The notes beneath the pieces are model-generated. The model did no database searches. It worked only from the letters and a program-made list of their open reading frames with translations, and was not told the DNA's origin. A stretch of 8,330 nt of DNA from CAYTOF01 sp964439435. GTDB taxonomy: Bacteria > Bacillota > Clostridia > Oscillospirales > QAMX01. The translations under genes and the position numbers were made by a program. The stretch lies in NCBI GenBank assembly GCA_964439435.1, contig CAYTOF010000079.1, positions 1 through 8,330 of the forward strand. The letters run 5' to 3'. Of the stretch, positions 1-6,558 are shown in pieces; within the stretch, counting starts at the first letter, position 1, and every line of letters starts with the position of its first letter.

Positions 1-1929
1 TATGGCGGGGTTGCGCAACACAGCACGGGCAATGGCGATTCGCTGACGCTCACCTCCGGAGAGCGTAAATCCGCTTTCTCCGATTTTGGTGTTGTAGCCA
101 TCCGGTTGTTCGATTATGAATTCATGGGCGTTTGCAATCTTGGTGGCGGCAAAAACTTCTTCCGGAAGAGCGCCGGGCTTGGCATATGCGATGTTTTCAT
201 AGATTGTGCCGGCAAACAAGAAGGTCTCCTGGAACACAACGCCGATATTTTCTCGGAGCGTCTGTTGCGGGATATCGCGCACATCGTGGCCGTCTATGAG
301 TATGCGGCCGCCCGTCACATCATAAAATCTCATGATGAGGTTTATCAATGTGGATTTGCCGACACCCGAGGGGCCGACGATTCCGACCATCTCACCGGGT
401 TTTATGTCAAAGCTGATGCCTTTGATGACGGGCTCATATGTGTTGTAACCGAAAAAAACATCCTCCAGTTCGATGTGGCCCTTGACGGTGATGGCTTCAG
501 CTTCTTCCTTGTCCTCGACATCCTGCTCTTCGTCAAAAACTTCAAACAGTTTCGATGAAGAGGTGAAAAAACTGGTCAGCTGCTGTGGCAGCAAGGTGAG
601 TGTGCTGAGAGGGGAGTAGATATATCCAAGGAAGGCGATAAACTGTATGAGTTCACCGACGGTCATCTGGGCACCGAGCACGGCTGCTCCGCCGAAATAC
701 AGTATGATGAACTCCCCACACCCTATAATAAAACCAAGCATAGGGCTTAGGGTCGCCCAAAGCTTTTCGTTCTCGACAGAGACGTCGGAAAGCTTTTTGG
801 ACACTTTTTGATATTTTTCAACCTCGAGTTTTTCGGTGCCGAAGCTTTTGACCACGCGGATTCCCCGAATGATGTCATACAAAATGGAGTTTGCACGAGT
901 GCCCCAGCGCCATTGGCTTTCAAAGCGCAGTCTGATAATTCGCCGATAGCGACTGATTGTAAATGCAACAAGGGGAACAGGCAGATAAGCCCACAGAGTC
1001 AAGCGCCAATTTACAAAGGCCATGATTATGGTCACCACTATAAGCGTGGTCAGTTGAAGCAAAACAGTTTGGCTTGTGCCGGTGATAAAGGCCTGAACGT
1101 TGGCCGTGTCGGTTGTTATGCGACGCATCAAGTCACCGGGTGTGCGCTTGGAGATGGAGCTTACGCTCATGGCTTGGATCTTGGAATAGGACATTGTACG
1201 CAAATCATCTGAAAACATATTTCCGACTCTGACGCTTTTTCTGTTGGCATATATCGCAAGGAGAGTGCTGGAAATATGGCAGATAAAGATGAGGGCAACC
1301 AAGAACAAGGCAGAGGATATGGGCCCGCTTTGCGGTGCCAGATAGTCGTCTACAAGTTTTCTGTTGATAATGGGTATAGCGATGCTGATGCCGCTTGTTA
1401 TGATGTATATGGAGATAACAAGAATCATTGTGGGCAAATAAGGTTTTAGAAGGGTTAGGAAACGCCCGAAAACAGAGGTTTTCTTGGTGCAAAAGGGGCA
1501 CACGGAGGTGCCGTGTATGAGTACACGACCGCATTTAAAGCAAATCTTTTCATCGTCATCGGTGGATTCGAGCCACACATCGTGTTCGGCGTGAATTTTC
1601 AGTGCACGGGCGAGCTCGGCGAAACGCTCGGAGTGACGCCTGCTGAAATAAGCAATCAGCACAGGTGTGTCCTCCTCGCCCTCCGCACCTTCTAGCTCAG
1701 CAAAGAGCTCAGCACAACCGACACCGAGACGAATTGATGGATCTTTGATTCTGTTGACATCAACACTCTGGGCAAGTTCTCCATCAATATAGGTTTTGAT
1801 TTCAGTCTCTGTTACAGCGACATAGGTGTCGCTGGCCTTGCCCTCAAAGTTCATATCTGACGGTATTATGTAAACAGCGTCAGCCAGTTCGCCCGCTAGG
1901 TTTTCAGGCGGGTCAAAGCGCAGTCGCAT
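1..1929 (-). CDS. ABC exporter half-transporter (TMD-NBD fusion) with N-terminal extra domain and zinc ribbon; C-terminus cut by window edge
   Basis: This frame is open from an ATG at 1929 to the window edge, giving 643 residues. Residues 1-127 are a soluble extension unlike a standard exporter. C130-x2-C133 and C144-x2-C147 (CFKC, CPFC) form a zinc-ribbon-like knuckle just before the first membrane segment (about 154-174). A six-helix exporter-type domain follows. The nucleotide-binding domain has Walker A GPSGVGKST (519-527), Q-loop Q567 in VVFQET and signature LSGGERQR (623-630). The window ends at LRNPAI, so Walker B, the catalytic Glu and the H-loop lie outside. The start is supported by AAGGAGG at 1937-1943, 7 nt upstream. 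It is the third gene of the operon, 33 nt after the DUF1854 gene, and likely pairs with the exporter at 2547-4850. The exported substrate is unknown. Confidence 0.93.
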   Translation of the reverse strand, partial: MRLRFDPPENLAGELADAVYIIPSDMNFEGKASDTYVAVTETEIKTYIDGELAQSVDVNRIKDPSIRLGVGCAELFAELEGAEGEEDTPVLIAYFSRRHSERFAELARALKIHAEHDVWLESTDDDEKICFKCGRVLIHGTSVCPFCTKKTSVFGRFLTLLKPYLPTMILVISIYIITSGISIAIPIINRKLVDDYLAPQSGPISSALFLVALIFICHISSTLLAIYANRKSVRVGNMFSDDLRTMSYSKIQAMSVSSISKRTPGDLMRRITTDTANVQAFITGTSQTVLLQLTTLIVVTIIMAFVNWRLTLWAYLPVPLVAFTISRYRRIIRLRFESQWRWGTRANSILYDIIRGIRVVKSFGTEKLEVEKYQKVSKKLSDVSVENEKLWATLSPMLGFIIGCGEFIILYFGGAAVLGAQMTVGELIQFIAFLGYIYSPLSTLTLLPQQLTSFFTSSSKLFEVFDEEQDVEDKEEAEAITVKGHIELEDVFFGYNTYEPVIKGISFDIKPGEMVGIVGPSGVGKSTLINLIMRFYDVTGGRILIDGHDVRDIPQQTLRENIGVVFQETFLFAGTIYENIAYAKPGALPEEVFAATKIANAHEFIIEQPDGYNTKIGESGFTLSGGERQRIAIARAVLRNPAI

Positions 1930-1936
1930 TTTGTGT

Positions 1937-1943
1937 CCTCCTT
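1937..1943 (-). promoter_or_regulatory. Ribosome binding site of the second ABC exporter
   Basis: On the minus strand this reads AAGGAGG and lies 7 nt before the ATG at 1927-1929. It fixes the start of a gene whose other end is outside the window, and it occupies much of the 33-nt gap after the DUF1854 stop, leaving no room for a separate terminator and promoter. Confidence 0.85.
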
Positions 1944-1962
1944 GGGGGATGGATAGCTAATA

Positions 1963-2484
1963 TTACAGCAAATATGGCTCAATGCGTCGAAAATCTTTGC
2001 GTCCGATTTTTGACACATCGCTTATTTCATATCTATTGCCGTCAACATCAATGATGATGATCCGCGCACCGTCGTCAATACGCCGTATATTGTGAGAGGG
2101 GTCGCGCAAGGCAAAAGATTTGTGTCCGGCATCTGTCTCGACCTCGAAATACAGGAAGCCAAGCTTGGATTTTATGGACGGTATTCCGTGTATTTTGGGG
2201 CAAAAATACCTTTTTTGAAGCTGACGACTCAAAAGAAGGGCCTGTTCGTCAGAAAATTCATAAAGTGAACGGATTAAAAACAGCTCTTTTGACTCCATGT
2301 CTTGGATGGAGACATAGTCATCGGGTAGCTTGAAAGGGAGAGCTCTGTGTAGCTTTAGATTGTGATAGGTCTCACCTTCATACTCAAGAGCTAAAAAGTT
2401 GTCATACTCAATAAAAAAGCGTGCTTTGGAAGGTTCCAGATATTTTATATCCGCCAGCGTTTCCAGGGAGATTTTATTTTCCAT
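1963..2484 (-). CDS. DUF1854 family protein, accessory to the flanking ABC exporters
   Basis: This is a 173-residue soluble protein with no signal peptide or membrane segment. It matches the DUF1854 family as I recall it: HRALPFKLPDDYVSIQD (46-62) near the start, a central QLQKRYFCPKI stretch (88-98), and the C-terminal RDPSHNIR (127-134) followed by DVDGNRYEI (146-154). Family members are typically encoded beside ABC exporters, and some are annotated with cyanophycin metabolism in other bacteria; the molecular function is unknown. The ATG is preceded by GGAGGA (2491-2496) at 6 nt spacing. The gene lies between the two exporters with gaps of 62 and 33 nt and no terminator, so all three should be co-transcribed. 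I infer that it binds or regulates the exporter pair on the cytoplasmic side. The single Cys95 makes metal binding by this protein alone unlikely. Confidence 0.88.
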   Translation of the reverse strand: MENKISLETLADIKYLEPSKARFFIEYDNFLALEYEGETYHNLKLHRALPFKLPDDYVSIQDMESKELFLIRSLYEFSDEQALLLSRQLQKRYFCPKIHGIPSIKSKLGFLYFEVETDAGHKSFALRDPSHNIRRIDDGARIIIIDVDGNRYEISDVSKIGRKDFRRIEPYLL

Positions 2485-2546
2485 TGTTGTTCCTCCAGAT
2501 AATCAATCACAACTAAAATTGGGCACTGCATATGTGGTGTGTTTTA

Positions 2547-4850
2547 TCATCCTGCGATGAATTTCAGCGCCTCCATTTGCAAATCATAAAGCCTTTTGTA
2601 AATGCCATCTTCGATATCCATAAGCTCCTCATGGGTTCCGAATTCAGCGACACGTCCTTTGTCGATGACAGCAAGCAAATCCGCATCGCGGAGGGTTGAA
2701 AGCCTGTGGGCTATGGCAATTGTCGTGCGGCCTCTCTGCAAATCTGCCAGCGATTCTTGTATTCTGCGCTCTGTTTCGGTGTCCATGGCGGCAGTTGCTT
2801 CGTCTAAGATGAGAATAGACGGATTTTGGATAATGGCACGGGCAATGGACAATCTCTGTCTTTCGCCGCCGGAAAGTCCCTGTCCGCCGGCTCCGACTCT
2901 CGTCTCATAACCGTCGGGCAACTTGATGATGAAGTCATGGGCGCAGGCTGCCTGGGCGGCGTGAACAACCTCATCAAAGCTGGCATCGGGACGTGCGTAG
3001 CGGATATTGTCTGCAATGGAGCCGATGAAGAGATAGATGTCTTGAGAAACTATACCGATATTTTTACGCAAATCACCTGTAAATATGTCTTTTATGTCAA
3101 CGCCGTCGAGGGTAATGGAACCCTCATTTACATCATAAAGCCGTGCAAGCAAGTTGACCAAGGTGGATTTTCCCGCACCTGTTTTTCCGACAATACCGAG
3201 CATCTGGCCGGATTTGACTGACAGTGTGAGGTTGCGCACCACTGGCCGCCCGGGCTCATACTCAAACATCACGCCGTCGGCAACGAAATCACCTTTGATT
3301 TCCGGCAGGTGCACAGGGTTTTCGGGTTCAGGTAAATCGGATTTGGTGTCGATGACTTCAAATATACGCTGTGCGCTGTCTATACAGCTCGACCACCAGT
3401 TAGATAGGTTGGTGAAGAAGTTGAGTGGTTCAAAGAGCATGTTCAAATATGCGGAAAGTGTCATGAGTATACCGACAGACATCTCACCTTTGATGACAAG
3501 CACTGCACCTGCGGCGAGCAGGATGGAGTGGGCTATGCGCATGACAAGTCCCACAAGGGGATAAGCAGTTGTCTGTGTCAGGGCAAGCTTTGTATTTGCC
3601 GTGTACACGCGTCTGCTGTAGGCAGAAAAACGCTCGCTTTCGGCTTCCTCTTGTGTGAAGGCTTTTATCACGCGCTGTCCGTAGAGTGCATCCGATAAAA
3701 GGGAGTGCATGCGTGAGCGGTGAACCCAGTTGGCACGGTACATGCGGTGCATGAAATGCGTTATAAGAGCGTATGCAGTGAGTATTATGGGAATGCTGAT
3801 CAAAACAATCAGCGTCAATTTCCAGCTTATCAGGAGCATGCTTATGAGGACACCGGTAAAGGTAAATATACTTGAAATCAGATATGGGATGCCGTGTATG
3901 AAGAAACTGTACACATTGTTGGCGTCGTCGTTGACGCGTGTCATGAGGGAGCCTGTCTGTTTGCTTGTGTAAAAGCCCACGGAGAGCCTCTGCATGGCTG
4001 AGAAAATCATCAGCTTCATATCGTATATGACTTTGGGCACTGTGCCCGCCACATATCTTGCCCGGAGTATGCCAAGCAAGACAGAGAGCAGTCGAACAAC
4101 AATCAGCCCAATAACAACCAAGCCTATCTCGCCAAAGAGATCAATCCCCAAAAGGAAAGTGTTGGCCTCCCCTGAAGCATACAGTTCCTTATTTACTAAG
4201 ACTTTGTCATATATCAATGCAGTGGAAAAGTATGGGGAGACGATGGCAAACCCTGTGGACAGGAACATGAATATCAACATGATCAGCACTTGGGGTGTGT
4301 ATTTTTTAAACAGCGAAAGCAGCCTCAAGGTGAGTGAAGAGCGGTTCAAACACTTTGGGCATACTTTTCTTGAGGCATTTGGATATCTGGTGCCGCACTT
4401 GGGGCAAAACAACTCCGGTTCTTCGCCAATGGGGTCGTCGTCCTCTTCGTGTCCGGCAGATTTATTGAAATGCTTGGCGAAAATCTCAAAGGAGGTGGAT
4501 TTTCCAAGGGAAAAGACACCAAGCTCTTTAAAAACATCTTCATTTGTGGAGATAAGCCTTCCCAGGGCAATCATCTGGTCGACACTGAGAATGCCAAGAG
4601 TATCCGATGGTGTTTCAGAAAAATCCGTGACATCAAATACGGATTCGAGCTTTTTACTTTTCGCCACAGTTTCGACACGTTCCGTACCGGTCATTATGTA
4701 GAGATGTTCTTCATCGAAGGCAAAAATTTGATCGACAGAATTCAGCTCAAGGTCCATGTCGGATTTGGCATATCGGATTATACGGGCGGGATTTACTCCT
4801 CGCTCTGCAAATCGCGCCGCTATATGGCGCGGCAACTTTTTTGCTTCCAA
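2547..4850 (-). CDS. ABC exporter half-transporter (TMD-NBD fusion) with N-terminal extra domain and zinc ribbon
   Basis: This 767-residue protein begins with a soluble domain (1-145), followed by a zinc-ribbon-like C149-x2-C152 and C164-x2-C167 (CPKC twice). An exporter-type six-helix domain spans about 185-480. The ATPase domain is complete: A-loop-like Y531, Walker A GKTGAGKST (555-563), Q603, signature LSGGERQR (659-666), Walker B ILILDE with catalytic E684, and H-loop H715. It therefore looks competent for ATP hydrolysis. Normal exporter halves are near 580 residues, so the extra length is the N-terminal module. It is first in the operon with DUF1854 and the second exporter. The start is uncertain: the frame has no ATG near the N-terminus; the assumed start is TTG at 4848-4850, with another TTG at 4833-4835. 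An SD-preceded ATG at 4883-4885 lies in another frame. Substrate unknown. Confidence 0.93.
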   Translation of the reverse strand: MEAKKLPRHIAARFAERGVNPARIIRYAKSDMDLELNSVDQIFAFDEEHLYIMTGTERVETVAKSKKLESVFDVTDFSETPSDTLGILSVDQMIALGRLISTNEDVFKELGVFSLGKSTSFEIFAKHFNKSAGHEEDDDPIGEEPELFCPKCGTRYPNASRKVCPKCLNRSSLTLRLLSLFKKYTPQVLIMLIFMFLSTGFAIVSPYFSTALIYDKVLVNKELYASGEANTFLLGIDLFGEIGLVVIGLIVVRLLSVLLGILRARYVAGTVPKVIYDMKLMIFSAMQRLSVGFYTSKQTGSLMTRVNDDANNVYSFFIHGIPYLISSIFTFTGVLISMLLISWKLTLIVLISIPIILTAYALITHFMHRMYRANWVHRSRMHSLLSDALYGQRVIKAFTQEEAESERFSAYSRRVYTANTKLALTQTTAYPLVGLVMRIAHSILLAAGAVLVIKGEMSVGILMTLSAYLNMLFEPLNFFTNLSNWWSSCIDSAQRIFEVIDTKSDLPEPENPVHLPEIKGDFVADGVMFEYEPGRPVVRNLTLSVKSGQMLGIVGKTGAGKSTLVNLLARLYDVNEGSITLDGVDIKDIFTGDLRKNIGIVSQDIYLFIGSIADNIRYARPDASFDEVVHAAQAACAHDFIIKLPDGYETRVGAGGQGLSGGERQRLSIARAIIQNPSILILDEATAAMDTETERRIQESLADLQRGRTTIAIAHRLSTLRDADLLAVIDKGRVAEFGTHEELMDIEDGIYKRLYDLQMEALKFIAG

Positions 4851-4885
4851 ATCTTCACCACTGCCAAGGGCTTTAACCTCGGCAT
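4820..4885 (-). other. Short SD-preceded ORF overlapping the exporter start (leader peptide or mis-framed true start)
   Basis: An ATG at 4883-4885 follows GGAGA (4893-4897) at 7 nt spacing, the best initiation signal near this gene. It opens 21 codons (beginning MPRLKPLAVV) and stops at TAG 4820-4822, about 30 nt past the presumed TTG start of the exporter. The two frames differ by one base and share an A6G run (T6 at 4837-4842 on the plus strand). The ORF could be a leader that couples translation, or the true start joined by a -1 slip on the A run or hidden by a one-base error there. I cannot choose from sequence alone. Confidence 0.4.
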
Positions 4886-4923
4886 ACCTTTCTCTCCGGA
4901 AATACTCGGAATAAAACTATACG

Positions 4924-4964
4924 GCGCGGACCTTACCGGCTTTCGATTGAAAGAAGGACCGCGC
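4924..4964 (-). promoter_or_regulatory. GC-rich hairpin in the exporter operon leader
   Basis: On the minus strand GCGCGGTCCTT pairs with AAGGTCCGCGC, ten pairs around one T-T mismatch, enclosing a second small hairpin CTTTC-AATC-GAAAG (4940-4953). The structure ends about 74 nt before the presumed TTG start and 39 nt before the SD-preceded ATG. No run of U follows it directly, so a simple intrinsic terminator is unlikely. A 5'-UTR regulatory or stabilising fold is a reasonable reading. It matches no riboswitch class I recognise. Confidence 0.5.
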
Positions 4965-5126
4965 TGCTTCATAAGTACTACATCATCGGCGGTTGTCAAT
5001 GATGGGTATTGTTGGCAATTTCTGGTAATGTTGTATTGTGTTGTCAGAAAACACATTTGAATGCAGGGCAATCGGTATGCGCAAGATAAATGCTTTAGCT
5101 TGTGAACACAATTGCTCTACGATGAA

Positions 5127-5155
5127 ATTTTAAGCCAGAGCGATATATTTGTCAA
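5127..5155 (-). promoter_or_regulatory. Sigma-A-type promoter for the ABC/DUF1854 operon (proximal)
   Basis: The minus strand shows a perfect -35 TTGACA (5150-5155), a 17-bp spacer and -10 TAAAAT (5127-5132). Transcription would begin near 5120, giving a leader of about 270 nt before the presumed exporter start. The direction and position fit the downstream three-gene operon. Confidence 0.7.
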
Positions 5156-5170
5156 GCCAATAAACTCTCG

Positions 5171-5275
5171 AATAGAGACAAAATATCACATTTTAATCCT
5201 CTTATTATGGGTAATATAGACAATCTAGGCAATAAAGGTTAGAAATAACATAAAATATGATAATATAGAGACAAT
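5171..5275. repeat. Three spaced direct repeats of an AATATAGAGACAAT-like motif
   Basis: On the plus strand, AATAGAGACAAAAT (5171-5184), AATATAGACAAT (5213-5224) and AATATAGAGACAAT (5262-5275) recur at roughly 42-49 bp steps. A fourth partial copy, GAGACAAA, starts at 5393. They lie between the two minus-strand promoters, so they could be regulator-binding sites. In AT-rich DNA the similarity may be chance. Confidence 0.3.
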
Positions 5276-5287
5276 AGTGTCATAAAA

Positions 5288-5316
5288 AGTATAAAAAAAC
5301 AAACAAACAGCGTCAA
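5288..5316 (-). promoter_or_regulatory. Sigma-A-type promoter for the ABC/DUF1854 operon (distal)
   Basis: The minus strand shows -35 TTGACG (5311-5316), a 17-bp spacer rich in T and -10 TATACT (5288-5293). A start near 5281 would add about 160 nt to the leader made from the proximal promoter. In such AT-rich DNA chance matches to -10 elements are common, so it is less secure than the proximal one. Confidence 0.5.
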
Positions 5317-5373
5317 AAATCCGTATCGATAGTATAATCTTGTAAAAGACCATACAAAACTCAAGGTATAAGA

Positions 5374-5429
5374 GATGTGATTTTCGTTCTTTGAGACAAA
5401 AACAGAAAGAGATGAACAGAAGTCACATC
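5374..5429 (+). other. Imperfect hairpin, better paired as plus-strand RNA
   Basis: GATGTGA (5374-5380) pairs with TCACATC (5423-5429). As plus-strand RNA the stem continues with UUUU against GAAG (two U-G wobbles), a C-A mismatch, then GUUC against GAAC, for about 15 pairs closing a 24-nt loop. On the minus strand the wobbles become A-C mismatches. A TATAAT at 5333-5338 lies upstream on the plus strand, but its -35 region is poor. Confidence 0.35.
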
Positions 5430-5506
5430 ATATATGTATAAAACAAGGTAAATCCGGAAGAAAAGCAACTTATGTTTATTATACAAAAAATGAAAACAGG
5501 CATGCA

Positions 5507-5557
5507 ATAAGGCCGTTTCTGTAAAAGCCAAGGGGCTTTAAGCGGAAAAGGCCTTAT
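5507..5557. terminator. Large nested hairpin after the psd operon (possible terminator)
   Basis: ATAAGGCC (5507-5514) and GGCCTTAT (5550-5557) are perfect inverted arms. Inside them TTTC (5516-5519) pairs with GAAA (5545-5548), and AAAGCC (5524-5529) pairs with GGCTTT (5534-5539) around loop AAGG. It lies about 54 nt after the stop of the E2-like gene. On the minus strand a T-rich stretch (TTTTC then TTTTTT) follows at about 15-25 nt, later than in a textbook intrinsic terminator. U-G pairs at 5520-5544 and 5522-5542 make the plus-strand RNA fold better, so direction is not settled. Confidence 0.5.
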
Positions 5558-5611
5558 GGGAATACGATTTTATTTGGCTATGATTGACAACCGGGGACAA
5601 CAGAGGAAATC

Positions 5612-6538
5612 TTAACCGATGTCTTCGACAACTGTTGCAGGAGGCGTTGACAGCAAATAGGGGTTTCTCAGATATCTTTTAGCAAGTTTCAACGCAGAGG
5701 CATAGTAAAAACCATCGCAGATGCGCTCATCGAGCACAATCCTATAGTCTATATATCTGCGCGATGCGACACTTCCATCAGCTGAAGTTTCCGTTGTCGT
5801 GCGTTTTGCCCCAAAGGACAGGAACAGCGGCACATTGCCAAAGTCATAGAGGTGGTGATATACCGGCGGGATACCCAGAGAGCCCATGGAAGTGAAAAAT
5901 GCGGAGCCATGAAACGGGCTTACATCCAACAGGGACTTGGGAATTAACCCATAAAAATCAAATACTTCGAGCAACCAGACTGTAAAGCGCAACAAAAATC
6001 CCGGTATTCTACTGATGAACTTTGCGGTGCGGTCAAACCCGGAATCCAGAGACATGCTTTCCTTTTCCTTTGAAATCGTCTCATCTAAAATTTGATAGAC
6101 ATCTTCGGCTGTTGAATATGGGGAAAAGACGGCTTTGACAACGGTGTCGGGGGCGGCAAGCTTCATTTCTTTTTTTATGGTCAAGTTTATCTCGATGTTG
6201 TGGCGCGAAAACACTTTGCGTCCGTTTACAAATCTGTTTATTGCAGGTCTTTGGGAGGTTGCTCTGACATAAGAGGCGATGAAAACATGCATTGCTCCAA
6301 AGTTGTTTAAACCCTCAGCTCTTTTTTGGGTGATGTATTCTTCCATTTTAGATATTTCCACGCTATCTTCATAATAAGCCGCCGAGGCATTTCGAGTTTT
6401 CAAAATATAGGGCATCATCATTGAGATGGGCGGAAGTGTACGCAGACGGCGCCCATCGGAACGATCGCCAAATCTACGACGGTAGGGTTTGGGCGAGGCT
6501 TGCGGTGAGGTGTCGTTATCTCTGCGTTTTTTGCTCAT
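5612..6538 (-). CDS. 2-oxo-acid dehydrogenase E2/CAT-fold acyltransferase-like protein, lipoyl-less, catalytic His replaced
   Basis: This 308-residue protein resembles the catalytic domain of dihydrolipoamide acyltransferases (E2) and chloramphenicol acetyltransferase. Evidence is the FFTSMGSLGIPP segment (214-225), matching the E2 Ser-Asn-x-Gly region before the active site, and DERICDGFYYASAL (270-283), matching the C-terminal DHRxxDG motif. The catalytic His of HxxxDG is Glu271 here; D275 and G276 remain. No lipoyl or subunit-binding domain is present, so it is unlikely to be a normal E2. Residues 1-35 are rich in Arg and Lys and probably disordered; 178-200 is hydrophobic and may touch membrane. 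The ATG has AAGGAG (6545-6550) at 6 nt. It is the last gene of the operon, 20 nt after the HMA gene. It may be an acyltransferase with altered chemistry or a non-catalytic relative; substrate unknown. Confidence 0.75.
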   Translation of the reverse strand: MSKKRRDNDTSPQASPKPYRRRFGDRSDGRRLRTLPPISMMMPYILKTRNASAAYYEDSVEISKMEEYITQKRAEGLNNFGAMHVFIASYVRATSQRPAINRFVNGRKVFSRHNIEINLTIKKEMKLAAPDTVVKAVFSPYSTAEDVYQILDETISKEKESMSLDSGFDRTAKFISRIPGFLLRFTVWLLEVFDFYGLIPKSLLDVSPFHGSAFFTSMGSLGIPPVYHHLYDFGNVPLFLSFGAKRTTTETSADGSVASRRYIDYRIVLDERICDGFYYASALKLAKRYLRNPYLLSTPPATVVEDIG

Positions 6539-6558
6539 TTATATCTCCTTAGAAAGAC

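Larger units (their letters stand above)
4851..5611. other. Long noncoding interval between the two operons
   Basis: About 760 bases hold no credible full-length gene on either strand. The centre (about 5100-5500) is strongly AT-rich and full of stops. Visible content, entered separately: two minus-strand promoters, GAGACAA-type direct repeats, three hairpins, a distant 11-bp inverted repeat and a leader ORF. I saw no tRNA-like or rRNA-like segment. The plus-strand reading frame 4449-5060 enters this interval but is mostly antisense to the exporter and resembles nothing I know. Confidence 0.75.

Noticed and set aside
106..558. Plus-strand open frame of 150 codons
   Set aside because: It is antisense to the ATPase domain of the second exporter, where Walker A, Q-loop and signature motifs lie in the opposite frame.
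2826..3221. Plus-strand open frame of 131 codons
   Set aside because: It is antisense to the ATPase domain of the first exporter and reads as a shadow of its codons.
3994..4701. Long plus-strand open frame of 235 codons
   Set aside because: It is antisense to the N-terminal and early membrane part of the first exporter, whose frame has clear motifs. The translated plus-strand protein shows no recognisable domain.
4996..5001. A second TTGACA on the minus strand nearer the exporter
   Set aside because: TTGACA occurs here, but no acceptable -10 lies 16-18 bp downstream.
4449..5060. Plus-strand open frame of 203 codons reaching into the intergenic region
   Set aside because: Two thirds of it is antisense to the exporter gene, and the rest covers the leader with its promoter-directed hairpin. 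No family resemblance is apparent.
4820..5071. Minus-strand open frame of 83 codons starting at a TTG
   Set aside because: The TTG has no ribosome binding site and the protein resembles nothing. Only the last 21 codons, from the SD-preceded ATG at 4883-4885, merit mention.
5101..5500. tRNA, CRISPR or insertion-sequence content in the AT-rich interval
   Set aside because: No T-loop-like sequence, no regular repeat-spacer pattern and no transposase fragment could be found by reading both strands.
5472..5510. Plus-strand 12-codon ORF just before the nested hairpin
   Set aside because: Its possible SD (GGAAG) is about 11 nt away, the peptide is very short and no promoter is convincing. Kept only as part of the plus-strand RNA idea.
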